A stretch of DNA of 13,708 nucleotides from Rubrivivax sp. (GTDB lineage: Bacteria; Pseudomonadota; Gammaproteobacteria; Burkholderiales; Burkholderiaceae_C). Below the pieces are notes generated by a model. The model had not been told where the DNA came from, ran no database searches, and saw only the letters and a program-made list of their open reading frames with translations. The position numbers and the translations under genes are program-made. This document shows positions 7,753 through 13,708 of this stretch, one piece after another; within the stretch, counting starts at the first letter, position 1; every line of letters starts with the position of its first letter. Where the stretch lies: contig JADZCL010000202.1 in assembly GCA_020851615.1 (NCBI GenBank), positions 1-13,708 of the forward strand, in the 5' to 3' direction.

Positions 7753-8559
7753 TCAGGGCAGGCGGGTGTAGATCGGCACGTCGGCGTCGCGCAGGCACTG
7801 CGCCATCACGCTGCCGGCCATCAGGCTGCGCAGGCCGCTGCGTCCGTGCGTGGTCATCGCCAGCATCGCGTGCTCGAGCCCGCGCACCCAGGTCGGGATC
7901 GCTTCCTTCGGGTCGCCGCGCAGCACTTCCCAGCTCACCGCCACGCCATGGCGGTCGCCGATATCGCGCGCGATGCTGCGCACGTAGCTGGATTCCTGCA
8001 CGTCGCCCGCGGGCACGCCGGGCTCGGGCTTGAGCGCCGGGTCGAGCACGGAGACGACCACGACCTTGGCCGAAAGCCATTTGGCGAACGCCGCCGCCTG
8101 CGGGATGATGGCTTCGGAGACGGCGCTGCCGTCCAGCGGCAGCACGATCTGCTCGATGCGCGAGGCGGCCCGCGGCCCCCCGGCGCGCGGGCGGAACACG
8201 ACCAGCGGTTCGCCCAGGCTGCCAAGGACCTGCAGCGCAACGCTGCCGAACACCGCCTGCAAGGTGCCGCTGCGCCCGTGCGAGCACATCGCCACCAGCG
8301 TCTGCGGCACGCGCCGCGCCTCGTCGCCGATCGCGGTCGCCACGCTGCCGTTGGTCGTCGTCACGCACAAGGCATCGGCCTGGAACGGCGTGGCCAGTGC
8401 CTGCAGCTCACGCTGTGCAGTCGCCTGTTCGTCGGGATGATCGACCACGCGCAGCAGCGCAAGCCGCGCACCGGTCGCTCGCGCGACTTCGGCGGCCGGG
8501 CCGATCAGTTGTTCCGAGAAGCGGGAACCGTCGACGGGAACGAGGATGCGTTGATACAT
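7753..8559 (-). CDS. Universal stress protein with two tandem UspA domains
   Basis: A 268-residue cytoplasmic protein made of two Usp domains in tandem, about residues 1-123 and 135-265, each starting with a ILVPVDGS-like strand (ILVPVDGS at 5-12, IVLPLDGS at 138-145). Each ends with the nucleotide-loop pattern SHGRSG...GS (93-106) or THGRSG...GS (237-250). The first glycine of the classical G-x2-G-x9-G(S/T) ATP motif is replaced by C92 in the first domain and T236 in the second. The rest of each loop is kept, so nucleotide binding remains plausible. The exact role of this member is unknown. A candidate -10 element and an 88-base gap precede the gene. gpmA follows on the same strand. Confidence 0.93.
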   Translation of the reverse strand: MYQRILVPVDGSRFSEQLIGPAAEVARATGARLALLRVVDHPDEQATAQRELQALATPFQADALCVTTTNGSVATAIGDEARRVPQTLVAMCSHGRSGTLQAVFGSVALQVLGSLGEPLVVFRPRAGGPRAASRIEQIVLPLDGSAVSEAIIPQAAAFAKWLSAKVVVVSVLDPALKPEPGVPAGDVQESSYVRSIARDIGDRHGVAVSWEVLRGDPKEAIPTWVRGLEHAMLAMTTHGRSGLRSLMAGSVMAQCLRDADVPIYTRLP

Positions 8560-8606
8560 GGTGCGTGCCTGGGCCGGTTGAGGTTGCAGGAAGGGTGTGG
8601 CGGCGC

Positions 8607-8612
8607 ATCATA
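8607..8612 (-). promoter_or_regulatory. Candidate -10 element for the stress-protein gene
   Basis: On the minus strand this reads TATGAT, five of six matches to TATAAT, 47 bases before the stress-protein ATG. The hexamer 17 bases upstream (TGCAGC) is a poor -35. It overlaps the hairpin described next. It is the best promoter-like sequence in the only intergenic gap upstream of uspA-gpmA, but the evidence is thin. Confidence 0.3.
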
Positions 8613-8620
8613 GACGGGAC

Positions 8621-8639
8621 GTCCTGCACGCTGCAGGGC
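8621..8639 (-). terminator. Inverted repeat after the symporter-kinase gene, possible terminator
   Basis: On the minus strand, CCTGCA-GCG-TGCAGG forms a perfect six-base stem. One G-T wobble and one further G-C pair extend it to eight, with a three-base loop, starting about nine bases after the symporter-kinase stop codon. Its position suits a transcription terminator, or a 3' end stabiliser, for the sensory operon. No run of U follows, so it is not a classical intrinsic terminator. A protein-binding palindrome in front of the stress-protein gene is an alternative. Confidence 0.4.
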
Positions 8640-8647
8640 GGACCGCT

Positions 8648-11365
8648 TCATCGGCTGGGCTGCAGGCAGGGCAGCGTGACGCGAAAGCAGGCCCCGCTGC
8701 CGCTGCCGGTGTCCGGGGCCAGAACCAGCGCGCCGCCGATGCGCCGCATGATCTGCCAACTGATCGCCAGGCCCAGCCCCGCTCCGGGCACCGAGGTGTG
8801 CGTGTGCGCCCAGCCGCGACGGAACTTGGAGAAGATGAGCTCGCGCTCGTCGGCCCGGATACCCGGCCCGTTGTCGTCGATCGAGACCACGTACACGCCT
8901 TGATCGACGTGGCTGCTCACCTGGACCCAGGGCTGGGCGCTGGAGTTGTACTTGATGGCGTTGGAGATGAGGTTGATGAAGACCTGGCTCAGGCGGTCGG
9001 CATCGCCTTCGACGACGACGTCGCGTGCGCGCTGGCCTTCGCGCAGCTGGACGCCGGCGGCCGAGGCCAGGCCCTGGCAGATGCGCATCGAGTGGTCCAG
9101 CGCGCGTTCGGGGTCGATGCGTGCCAGCGCCCAGGGTGCCTCGCCGTGCTCGAGCAGGTTCAGCTCGAGGATGCTGTCCAGCAACCGCGTCAGCCGCACG
9201 CTCTCGTCGTGGATGATGCCCAGGAAGCGCTGCGCCTTGTCCGGGTCGAGCGCGCGCGGGTCGAGCAGCGTCTCGGAGAAGGAACGGATCGAGGTCATCG
9301 GCGTGCGCACCTCGTGGCTGACCTGGCTCAGGAAGTGGTCCTTCTCGACGTCCAGCCGGCGCAGGCGCTCGTTGGCCAGCGCCAGCTGGTCGGCGGTGGC
9401 CTCGAGCTGGCGCGACTTCTCCTCGAGCTGGTGGCTGTACTCGCGGATGCGCTGGGCCTCGTCGGCGATGCGCATCAGCGCGTCCAGGCTGATCGTCTGC
9501 CCGGTGACCACCTGCGAGATCATGGCGTGCGCCGAGGCGCCGCCCACGCTGCCCGCCAGCGTGCGCTCGAGCTGGGTGATGAAGGCATCGTCGGCGACCG
9601 GGCCGCTGCGTCCGCGACCCTGCTGCAGCGCGGCGCGGCGGAAGAAGCGGCGTGCCTCGTCCGCACCGAGGATGCGCTGGGCCAGCGCATTGAGGTCGTC
9701 GGCGGGGGCCGAGCGGCGCAGCAGCCCGGCGGTGGCCTCGGCGGGCGTGCGGAACACGTCCACGAAGAGCGTACCCTGCAGCCGCTCCAGCGGTGTCGGC
9801 TCGCTCCACAGCGAGACCGACACGAACAGCAGCGTGTTGACCGACAGGCTCCAGAAGATGGCGTGCATCAGCGGGTCCAGGCCGGTGAGCCCGAACAGCG
9901 CGTGCGGGCGCAGCCACGCCAGGCCCAGCAGCCCATGCGCAAGCGTCTGCGGCGCGAGGATGATGCCGCTGCCGAAGCTGGGCAGGAAGAGCGTGTAGGT
10001 CCACAGCACCGTCCCCGCCAGCAAGCCGGCAAAGGCGCCCCGCGCACTGGCCTGGCGCCAGAACAGGCCCCCGAGCAGGCTGGGCAGGACCTGTACCGCG
10101 CCGACGAAGGCGATCAGCCCGATCGAGGCCAGGGCGTCGGAGTTGCCGCTCAGGCGGAAGTAGAGGAACCCGAGCGCCAGCATTGCGCAGATGCTCACGC
10201 GCCGGCTCAGCAGCAGGAAGTGTCCGATCTCGCCGCTGGCGCTGTGTGTGATCCAGCGCAGGCGCAGGGCCAGCGGCATCACGATGTGGTTGGAGATCAT
10301 CGTCGACAGCGCGATGCAGGCCACGATCACCATCGAGGTGGCCGCCGAGAAGCCGCCCAGGAAGGCCAGCAGCGCGACGTCGTTGCGGCTGGCCCATAGC
10401 GGCAGCGTGAGCACGAACATGTCGGGGTTGGCGTCCTTGGGCAGGTAGTTCAGCCCGGCGATGGCGATCGGCAGCACGAACAGGCTGAGCAGGAAGAGGT
10501 AGAGCGGGAACAGCCAGGCCGCGGTGCGCAGGTGTGATTCGTCGACGTTCTCGACCACCGTTACCTGGAACTGGCGCGGCAGGCAGATCACCGCAGCACC
10601 CGACAGCACGATCACCGTCACCCAGCGCGCACCGAAGGCCTCCTGCATGTCCAGCAGGCCGTGCGGGGCGAGCGAGAAGATGTGCTCGCTGCCGCCGGCC
10701 ACTCCCCAGACGGCAACGACCCCGACCGCCAGCAGCGCAAGCAGCTTGACCACCGCCTCCAGCGCGATGGCTGCGACAACGCCGTGATGGCGCTCCTTGG
10801 CGTCGATGTTGCGCGTGCCGAACAGGATGGTGAAGACCGCCATCCCGACGGCGATCCAGAACGCGGTCTGGTAGTCCGGCGCGCCCGCGGGGGAGCCGGA
10901 CAAGGTATCGGGCCCGCTGTTGCTGATGACCTGGAAGCTGGTGGCCACCGCCTTGAGCTGCAGCGCGATGTAGGGCGTCGTGCTGACGACGGCGATCAAG
11001 GTGACCAGCGCCGCCAGGCTGGTGCTCTTGCCGTAGCGCGAAGAGACCATGTCGGCGATCGAGGTGATGCCATGCGTGTGCGCGATGCGCACGATCTTGC
11101 GCAGCAGCACCCACCAGCCGACGAACACCAGCGTGGGCCCCAGGTAGATGGTGGCGAACTCCAGCCCGCTGCGTGCGGCCGAACCCACTGCGCCGTAGAA
11201 GGTCCACGAGGTGCAATAGACCGAGATCGAGAGCGTGTAGATGACCGGCGACTGCAGCCAGCCCAGGCGCCCAGCGCGGGCTCGGCGGTCGCCGACGAAG
11301 GCCACGGTGAACAGCAGCGCCACGTATAGCAGCGCCGTCAGCAGGACGACGTTGGCCGACAGCAT
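8648..11365 (-). CDS. Sodium:solute symporter-histidine kinase fusion (SLC5-STAC-HK, CrbS/CbrA type)
   Basis: A 905-residue membrane sensor. Residues 1 to about 520 form a multi-helix sodium:solute symporter domain, including the TM8-like GGFSAATSMV block (337-346) where sodium ligands lie in the family. A probable STAC domain follows (about 535-610, with LNALAQRILGADEARRFF at 558-575), then a heptad-rich helix (633-672). The HisKA domain has phospho-accepting H684 in SHEVRTP. The ATPase domain has the N box (NLISNAIKYN, 798-807), DDNGPGI (830-836), the F box (FSKFRR, 845-850) and GAGLGLAIS (861-869). All kinase motifs are intact. Relatives CbrA and CrbS control carbon and acetate use. The start at 11365 is chosen over one 38 codons upstream because that extension lies in the preceding gene, whose stop overlaps this ATG by one base. 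The solute is not deducible. Confidence 0.94.
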   Translation of the reverse strand: MLSANVVLLTALLYVALLFTVAFVGDRRARAGRLGWLQSPVIYTLSISVYCTSWTFYGAVGSAARSGLEFATIYLGPTLVFVGWWVLLRKIVRIAHTHGITSIADMVSSRYGKSTSLAALVTLIAVVSTTPYIALQLKAVATSFQVISNSGPDTLSGSPAGAPDYQTAFWIAVGMAVFTILFGTRNIDAKERHHGVVAAIALEAVVKLLALLAVGVVAVWGVAGGSEHIFSLAPHGLLDMQEAFGARWVTVIVLSGAAVICLPRQFQVTVVENVDESHLRTAAWLFPLYLFLLSLFVLPIAIAGLNYLPKDANPDMFVLTLPLWASRNDVALLAFLGGFSAATSMVIVACIALSTMISNHIVMPLALRLRWITHSASGEIGHFLLLSRRVSICAMLALGFLYFRLSGNSDALASIGLIAFVGAVQVLPSLLGGLFWRQASARGAFAGLLAGTVLWTYTLFLPSFGSGIILAPQTLAHGLLGLAWLRPHALFGLTGLDPLMHAIFWSLSVNTLLFVSVSLWSEPTPLERLQGTLFVDVFRTPAEATAGLLRRSAPADDLNALAQRILGADEARRFFRRAALQQGRGRSGPVADDAFITQLERTLAGSVGGASAHAMISQVVTGQTISLDALMRIADEAQRIREYSHQLEEKSRQLEATADQLALANERLRRLDVEKDHFLSQVSHEVRTPMTSIRSFSETLLDPRALDPDKAQRFLGIIHDESVRLTRLLDSILELNLLEHGEAPWALARIDPERALDHSMRICQGLASAAGVQLREGQRARDVVVEGDADRLSQVFINLISNAIKYNSSAQPWVQVSSHVDQGVYVVSIDDNGPGIRADERELIFSKFRRGWAHTHTSVPGAGLGLAISWQIMRRIGGALVLAPDTGSGSGACFRVTLPCLQPSR

Positions 11366-11643
11366 CAGCCTGCCGGCTCGGAAGGCGGCGGCTCGATCGG
11401 GGCGGCGTCGACCTCGGGTGGGATCAACGGCGCGAGCCGGTGCGCGATGTAGGCCGTGCCGGCGATCAGCGCCAGCCACACGCCGAACACGTAGAGGACG
11501 ATCGCCGGGATGCCAGCCAGCATCGTCCCGCCGCCAAAGAGCGTGATCGCCGGCGGCATGAAGAGGAAGGCGCCGAGCGCGGGCAGCAGGGCCGCGGCAT
11601 CGCGCAGCCGCACCGAGACCGAGCGCGGGCTCTTGCGTGGCAT
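11365..11643 (-). CDS. Small two-helix membrane protein coupled to the symporter-kinase
   Basis: A 92-residue protein with a basic N-terminus (MPRKSPRSVSVRLR), two predicted membrane helices (about 16-37 and 42-67) joined by a short GGGT loop, and a proline- and glutamate-rich tail (75-92). The positive N-terminus and even number of helices suggest both ends face the cytoplasm. It shows no clear match to the DUF4212 or DUF485 small subunits that accompany acetate-type symporters, although size and position are similar. Small hydrophobic proteins of this general look are often found in front of symporter-kinase genes. Its stop overlaps the kinase start (TGATG), so the two are probably made together. 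A role as an accessory subunit of the symporter domain is inferred. Confidence 0.8.
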   Translation of the reverse strand: MPRKSPRSVSVRLRDAAALLPALGAFLFMPPAITLFGGGTMLAGIPAIVLYVFGVWLALIAGTAYIAHRLAPLIPPEVDAAPIEPPPSEPAG

Positions 11644-11648
11644 GGGCA

Positions 11649-11653
11649 CTCCC
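11649..11653 (-). promoter_or_regulatory. Shine-Dalgarno sequence that fixes the small membrane protein start
   Basis: On the minus strand GGGAG lies five bases before the ATG at 11643. An in-frame GTG at 11649 overlaps the last base of this element, leaving no spacing, so the ATG is the better start and the protein is 92 rather than 94 residues. The same stretch overlaps the end of the response-regulator gene, consistent with coupled translation. Confidence 0.6.
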
Positions 11654-11654
11654 T

Positions 11655-12023
11655 TCAGCGTGCGGTCAAGCGGTGCACCTGTTCGACAACCTCACGGTTG
11701 GAGAAGGGTTTGGTCATGAAGGCGTCGACGCCGATCTCCTGCGCCAAGCGGCGATCCTGTGCCTGACCCTTGGCGGTGAGGATGAGGACCGGGATGCTTT
11801 TCAGCACCGGGTCCGCCTTCACCGCCTTCAGGACCTCGAAGCCGCTCATGCGTGGCAGCATCAGGTCTAGGATCAGCAGGTCGGGCGGTGCACTGCGCAG
11901 GCGGCGCAGTGCCGCGTCGCCATCGAGCACCGAGGTGACGTCGAAGCCTTCGCGCTGCAGCACGAAGTCCAGCGACTCGACGATGTTCGGCTCGTCCTCG
12001 GCGATCAGCACGCGGGTCGCCAT
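11655..12023 (-). CDS. Single-domain CheY-like response regulator
   Basis: A 122-residue receiver domain with no output domain. The acidic pocket is at E9, D10 and E11, the phospho-acceptor is D53 in LLILDLMLPRMSG, the switch threonine is T83 in LILTAKG, and K105 lies in MTKPF. All functional residues are present. An AGGAG nine bases before the ATG (12033-12037) supports this start; the open frame continues upstream but only through the intergenic region and the antisense of the regulator gene. It lies 11 bases before the small membrane protein start and two genes before the symporter-kinase, its probable phosphodonor. Without an output domain it must act by protein contact or pass the phosphate on. 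Confidence 0.95.
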   Translation of the reverse strand: MATRVLIAEDEPNIVESLDFVLQREGFDVTSVLDGDAALRRLRSAPPDLLILDLMLPRMSGFEVLKAVKADPVLKSIPVLILTAKGQAQDRRLAQEIGVDAFMTKPFSNREVVEQVHRLTAR

Positions 12024-12064
12024 GGTCCCTGTCTCCTGTGTGCAGCGGTAAGGATGGCGCCCCG

Positions 12065-12080
12065 GGCAGGGACGTTGCCA
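12065..12080 (-). promoter_or_regulatory. Possible sigma54 promoter before the response regulator
   Basis: The minus strand reads TGGCAACGTCCCTGCC. GG and GC dinucleotides are separated by ten bases, the required -24/-12 geometry. The TGGCA half and TGC of the second half match the consensus TGGCACG-N4-TTGCA, but the -12 half begins C instead of T. Transcription would begin near 12055, about 30 bases before the response-regulator ATG. GC-rich DNA yields such matches by chance, and no enhancer site was recognised. Confidence 0.3.
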
Positions 12081-12084
12081 AGTG

Positions 12085-12114
12085 TAGCTGGCGGGGCCGT
12101 AGCTGGCGGGGCCG
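12085..12114. repeat. Perfect 15-base tandem duplication
   Basis: TAGCTGGCGGGGCCG occurs twice, head to tail and without mismatch (12085-12099 and 12100-12114). It lies in the 104-base gap between the ScfR-type regulator stop and the response-regulator start, directly upstream of the sigma54-like element. It may be a simple slippage duplication. Paired binding sites for a regulator are possible, but the unit is not a clear palindrome. Confidence 0.75.
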
Positions 12115-12127
12115 CCATGCCAGCCCT

Positions 12128-13708
12128 TCAGGCTGCAGCCACGGCCGGGTCGAGCACGGGATCCTCCTGCCGGTAGGCGCACTGGTGGCGGACGCACATC
12201 CGGCAGTTCGGCCCCACCGGGACGGCGGCAGCCGTCGAGGACAGATCGAGGCCGTCCCCGTAGACCGTCTGGTCCGCGAACAGCGCGTCGCAGGCCAGCA
12301 TGATGGAGACCAGACGCCGGGGCTGGATGAAGGCCGGGCGGGCCTTCTCGGCGGTGCAGGCGATGAACAGCAGCCGTGCGCCGGAGGGGAAGGCAGCCAA
12401 CTGGCGCAGCACGGAGCCAGGCGTGTGCTGCGCCTGGTAGATGGCCCACATCGGGCACGCCTGGGCATGGCGCGGCACCGCCAGCTGGGGGATCGGCAGA
12501 CGCTTGCTGGTGAAGCCCGCGGCATCGATGCGCATGAATGCGAAGGGAATGCCCGCCGCGCCCGGGCGTCGCAGCGATGCCAGGCGGTGGCAGACCTGCT
12601 CGGTGCTGGCGCGAAAGCGTGCAGCGAGGTGGTTGATGTCGTAGCGCATCTGCCGCGCGGCAGCGAGAAAGCCTTCGTAGGGCAGCAGGGTCGCGGCCGC
12701 GAGGTAGGAGGTCAGCGCGCGGCGTGCCCGCCGGCGTGCCGCCTCGGTCCCAAGCTGGGTCGCCTGGGTGAGCACGCCGTCGACCGCCCGCCCCTCGTCG
12801 GCGAGCTCGGCCGCCAGCCGCGCCAGCTCGAAGCGCAGCGTCGGCGCTGAGGCGCGGTCGGCCACGCTGAGCGTGCGTGTGCCGGAGTCGAAGACGGCCG
12901 GCGTTTGCAGGTTGACGCTTGCGCTTGCAGTCGTGCCTTCGCCGCTCTGCACCGGGCGTTCCACGACGTGAACGCCGTGGCGGCGCTGCAGGTACTCGAG
13001 CAGTGCGCCCTCGTCACAGGGGTCGGCCAGGCCGGCTGTGGTGCGCAGCCGCAGCGCGGCCGCCTCGAGTGCGTCGAAATGGTTGTCGTGGTCGAAGAAG
13101 AAGTCGTCTACCTCGTCGACCGGAGTCAGGGAGCGCGTGCCGGAGAAGTCCTTGTCGAAGAAGGTCGCCAGGCTCGTGGCCACGTCAGCCAGGCGGGCGC
13201 TCTCGGTACCGACGATCGCCGTGAAGCGCTGGCGTTGGGCAGGGGCGAGATCGGCAACCGTCTCAAGGATCTCGGTGGCCGAGCGGATTGCAGCCACCTG
13301 GGTCAGCATGTTGTGCACCGCGCCGGCCAGGAACGGATCCTGGTTGAGGCGATCGGAGAGCGCGCTGACCGCTTGCCCGCGGTCGAGCCACGCACGGTGC
13401 AGGCGCACCAGCGCCTGGGCCCAGGGGCGCTGCGTGCTGGCCAACGCATGCGCGGCACCCGGATCCAGGCGCAGGTCGGCCAGCAAGGGCTCCCCAACGA
13501 GCTCGCCGAGGTCGTCGAGCAGGCGCCGCTCGCTGGCGCCGTCGAGCTCCCGCATGTCGATGTCGAGTGCGGCTGCAAGGCGCTGCAGCAGGGCGCCGCC
13601 GATGTTGCGCTTGTCGCTCTCGATCAGGTTCAGGTAGGAGGCCGAGATGCCCACCTGTGCGGCCAGCCCCGCCTGCGTGATGCCCAGCGCACGTCGCCGC
13701 TCACGCAA
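12128..13708 (-). CDS. ScfR/RamB-type XRE regulator with HisKA-like insert (5' end outside window)
   Basis: The visible 526 residues lack only the extreme N-terminus. Residues 1-50 form an XRE helix-turn-helix (GITQAGLAAQVGISASYLNLIE). Residues 124-181 resemble a histidine-kinase dimerisation segment. Residues 230-375 resemble the ImmA/IrrE domain, but the HExxH zinc motif is lost (RFELARLAAEL, with R297, L298 and E301 in its place). The C-terminus matches the ScfR domain, with a cysteine cluster NCRMCVRHQC (C502, C505, C510) plus C418. Characterised relatives (RamB, PccR, MccR) regulate acetyl-CoA, propionyl-CoA or methylcitrate pathways, some sensing acyl-CoA. The gene is 104 bases upstream of the response regulator on the same strand. 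Family confidence is high; ligand and targets are unknown. The apparent TTG start is simply the window edge. Confidence 0.88.
   Translation of the reverse strand: MRERRRALGITQAGLAAQVGISASYLNLIESDKRNIGGALLQRLAAALDIDMRELDGASERRLLDDLGELVGEPLLADLRLDPGAAHALASTQRPWAQALVRLHRAWLDRGQAVSALSDRLNQDPFLAGAVHNMLTQVAAIRSATEILETVADLAPAQRQRFTAIVGTESARLADVATSLATFFDKDFSGTRSLTPVDEVDDFFFDHDNHFDALEAAALRLRTTAGLADPCDEGALLEYLQRRHGVHVVERPVQSGEGTTASASVNLQTPAVFDSGTRTLSVADRASAPTLRFELARLAAELADEGRAVDGVLTQATQLGTEAARRRARRALTSYLAAATLLPYEGFLAAARQMRYDINHLAARFRASTEQVCHRLASLRRPGAAGIPFAFMRIDAAGFTSKRLPIPQLAVPRHAQACPMWAIYQAQHTPGSVLRQLAAFPSGARLLFIACTAEKARPAFIQPRRLVSIMLACDALFADQTVYGDGLDLSSTAAAVPVGPNCRMCVRHQCAYRQEDPVLDPAVAAA
13166..13339 (-). 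other. HisKA/DHp-like segment within the ScfR-type regulator
   Basis: Visible residues 124-181 of the regulator align without gaps to residues 676-733 of the neighbouring symporter-kinase, with 21 identities by hand count. Shared landmarks are D-x-F-L, the histidine (H132 against H684), a threonine four residues after it, I-R-S-x-x-E-x-L, Q-R-F-x-x-I, and E-S-x-R-L. The residue after the histidine is N instead of E, and the proline of the H-box is Q. No ATPase domain follows, so the segment cannot be a kinase. It could be a dimerisation bundle or a phosphotransfer site. Confidence 0.55.

Noticed and set aside
6502..8613. A 703-codon plus-strand frame across prs, gpmA and the stress-protein genes
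   Set aside because: It crosses three well-supported genes on both strands, and its product is histidine-, glutamine- and arginine-rich shadow sequence.
8597..10399. A 600-codon plus-strand frame opposite the symporter-kinase
   Set aside because: It is antisense to intact kinase motifs, with no homology and composition typical of GC-rich shadows.
11366..11479. A 38-codon N-terminal extension of the symporter-kinase
   Set aside because: The added residues are arginine-rich, lie wholly inside the preceding gene in another frame, and come before a natural membrane-helix start at MLSANVVLLT.
11365..11643. A DUF4212 or DUF485 symporter small subunit
   Set aside because: Size, helix count and position fit, but the sequence lacks the blocks I would expect for either family, so the gene is left unnamed.
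12024..12458. An upstream extension of the response regulator (a longer in-frame product)
   Set aside because: The extra sequence is antisense to or overlaps the ScfR-type gene and includes the tandem repeat. The receiver fold begins normally at MATRVLIAEDE behind an AGGAG.

Overview
The window is a very GC-rich, densely packed stretch of proteobacterial chromosome. The gene order yqgE-ruvX-pyrR-pyrB-pyrX (catalytically dead dihydroorotase), the codon use and the protein sequences point to a betaproteobacterium, probably a member of the Burkholderiales. The family and genus cannot be settled from the sequence alone. No rRNA, tRNA, insertion sequence, phage gene or CRISPR array is visible, and no gap between genes exceeds about 110 bases.

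Region 1 (1-6959, + strand). The window opens with the C-terminal part of a GGDEF diguanylate cyclase. A tight run of seven genes follows: yqgE, ruvX, pyrR, pyrB, pyrX, a nucleotide phosphorylase of the archaeal AMP phosphorylase type, and a PRPP-synthetase homologue. Neighbours overlap by 1-8 bases. The one exception is a 43-base gap between pyrX and the phosphorylase, and that gap is exactly filled by a 15-codon open frame that overlaps both genes. pyrR, pyrB and pyrX belong to de novo pyrimidine synthesis. The last two genes look like a nucleotide salvage or PRPP-balancing module attached to the pyrimidine operon.

Region 2 (6970-8559, - strand). gpmA (phosphoglycerate mutase) and a two-domain universal stress protein lie on the opposite strand and converge on the pyrimidine operon with only 10 bases between stop codons.

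Region 3 (8648-13708, - strand). In transcription order this holds a ScfR/RamB-type regulator cut by the window end, a CheY-like single-domain response regulator, a 92-residue two-helix membrane protein, and a 905-residue fusion of a sodium:solute symporter to a histidine kinase. The ScfR family is known for control of acetyl-CoA and propionyl-CoA assimilation. Symporter-kinase fusions such as CrbS and CbrA respond to carbon sources. The group therefore looks like a carboxylate or carbon-source sensing system.

The most unusual observation is inside the ScfR-type regulator. Residues 124-181 align without gaps to the histidine-phosphotransfer (HisKA/DHp) segment of the neighbouring kinase, with 21 of 58 residues identical by hand count and the phospho-accepting histidine conserved. 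The response regulator has no output domain of its own, so a relay from kinase to response regulator to transcription factor is a testable idea.
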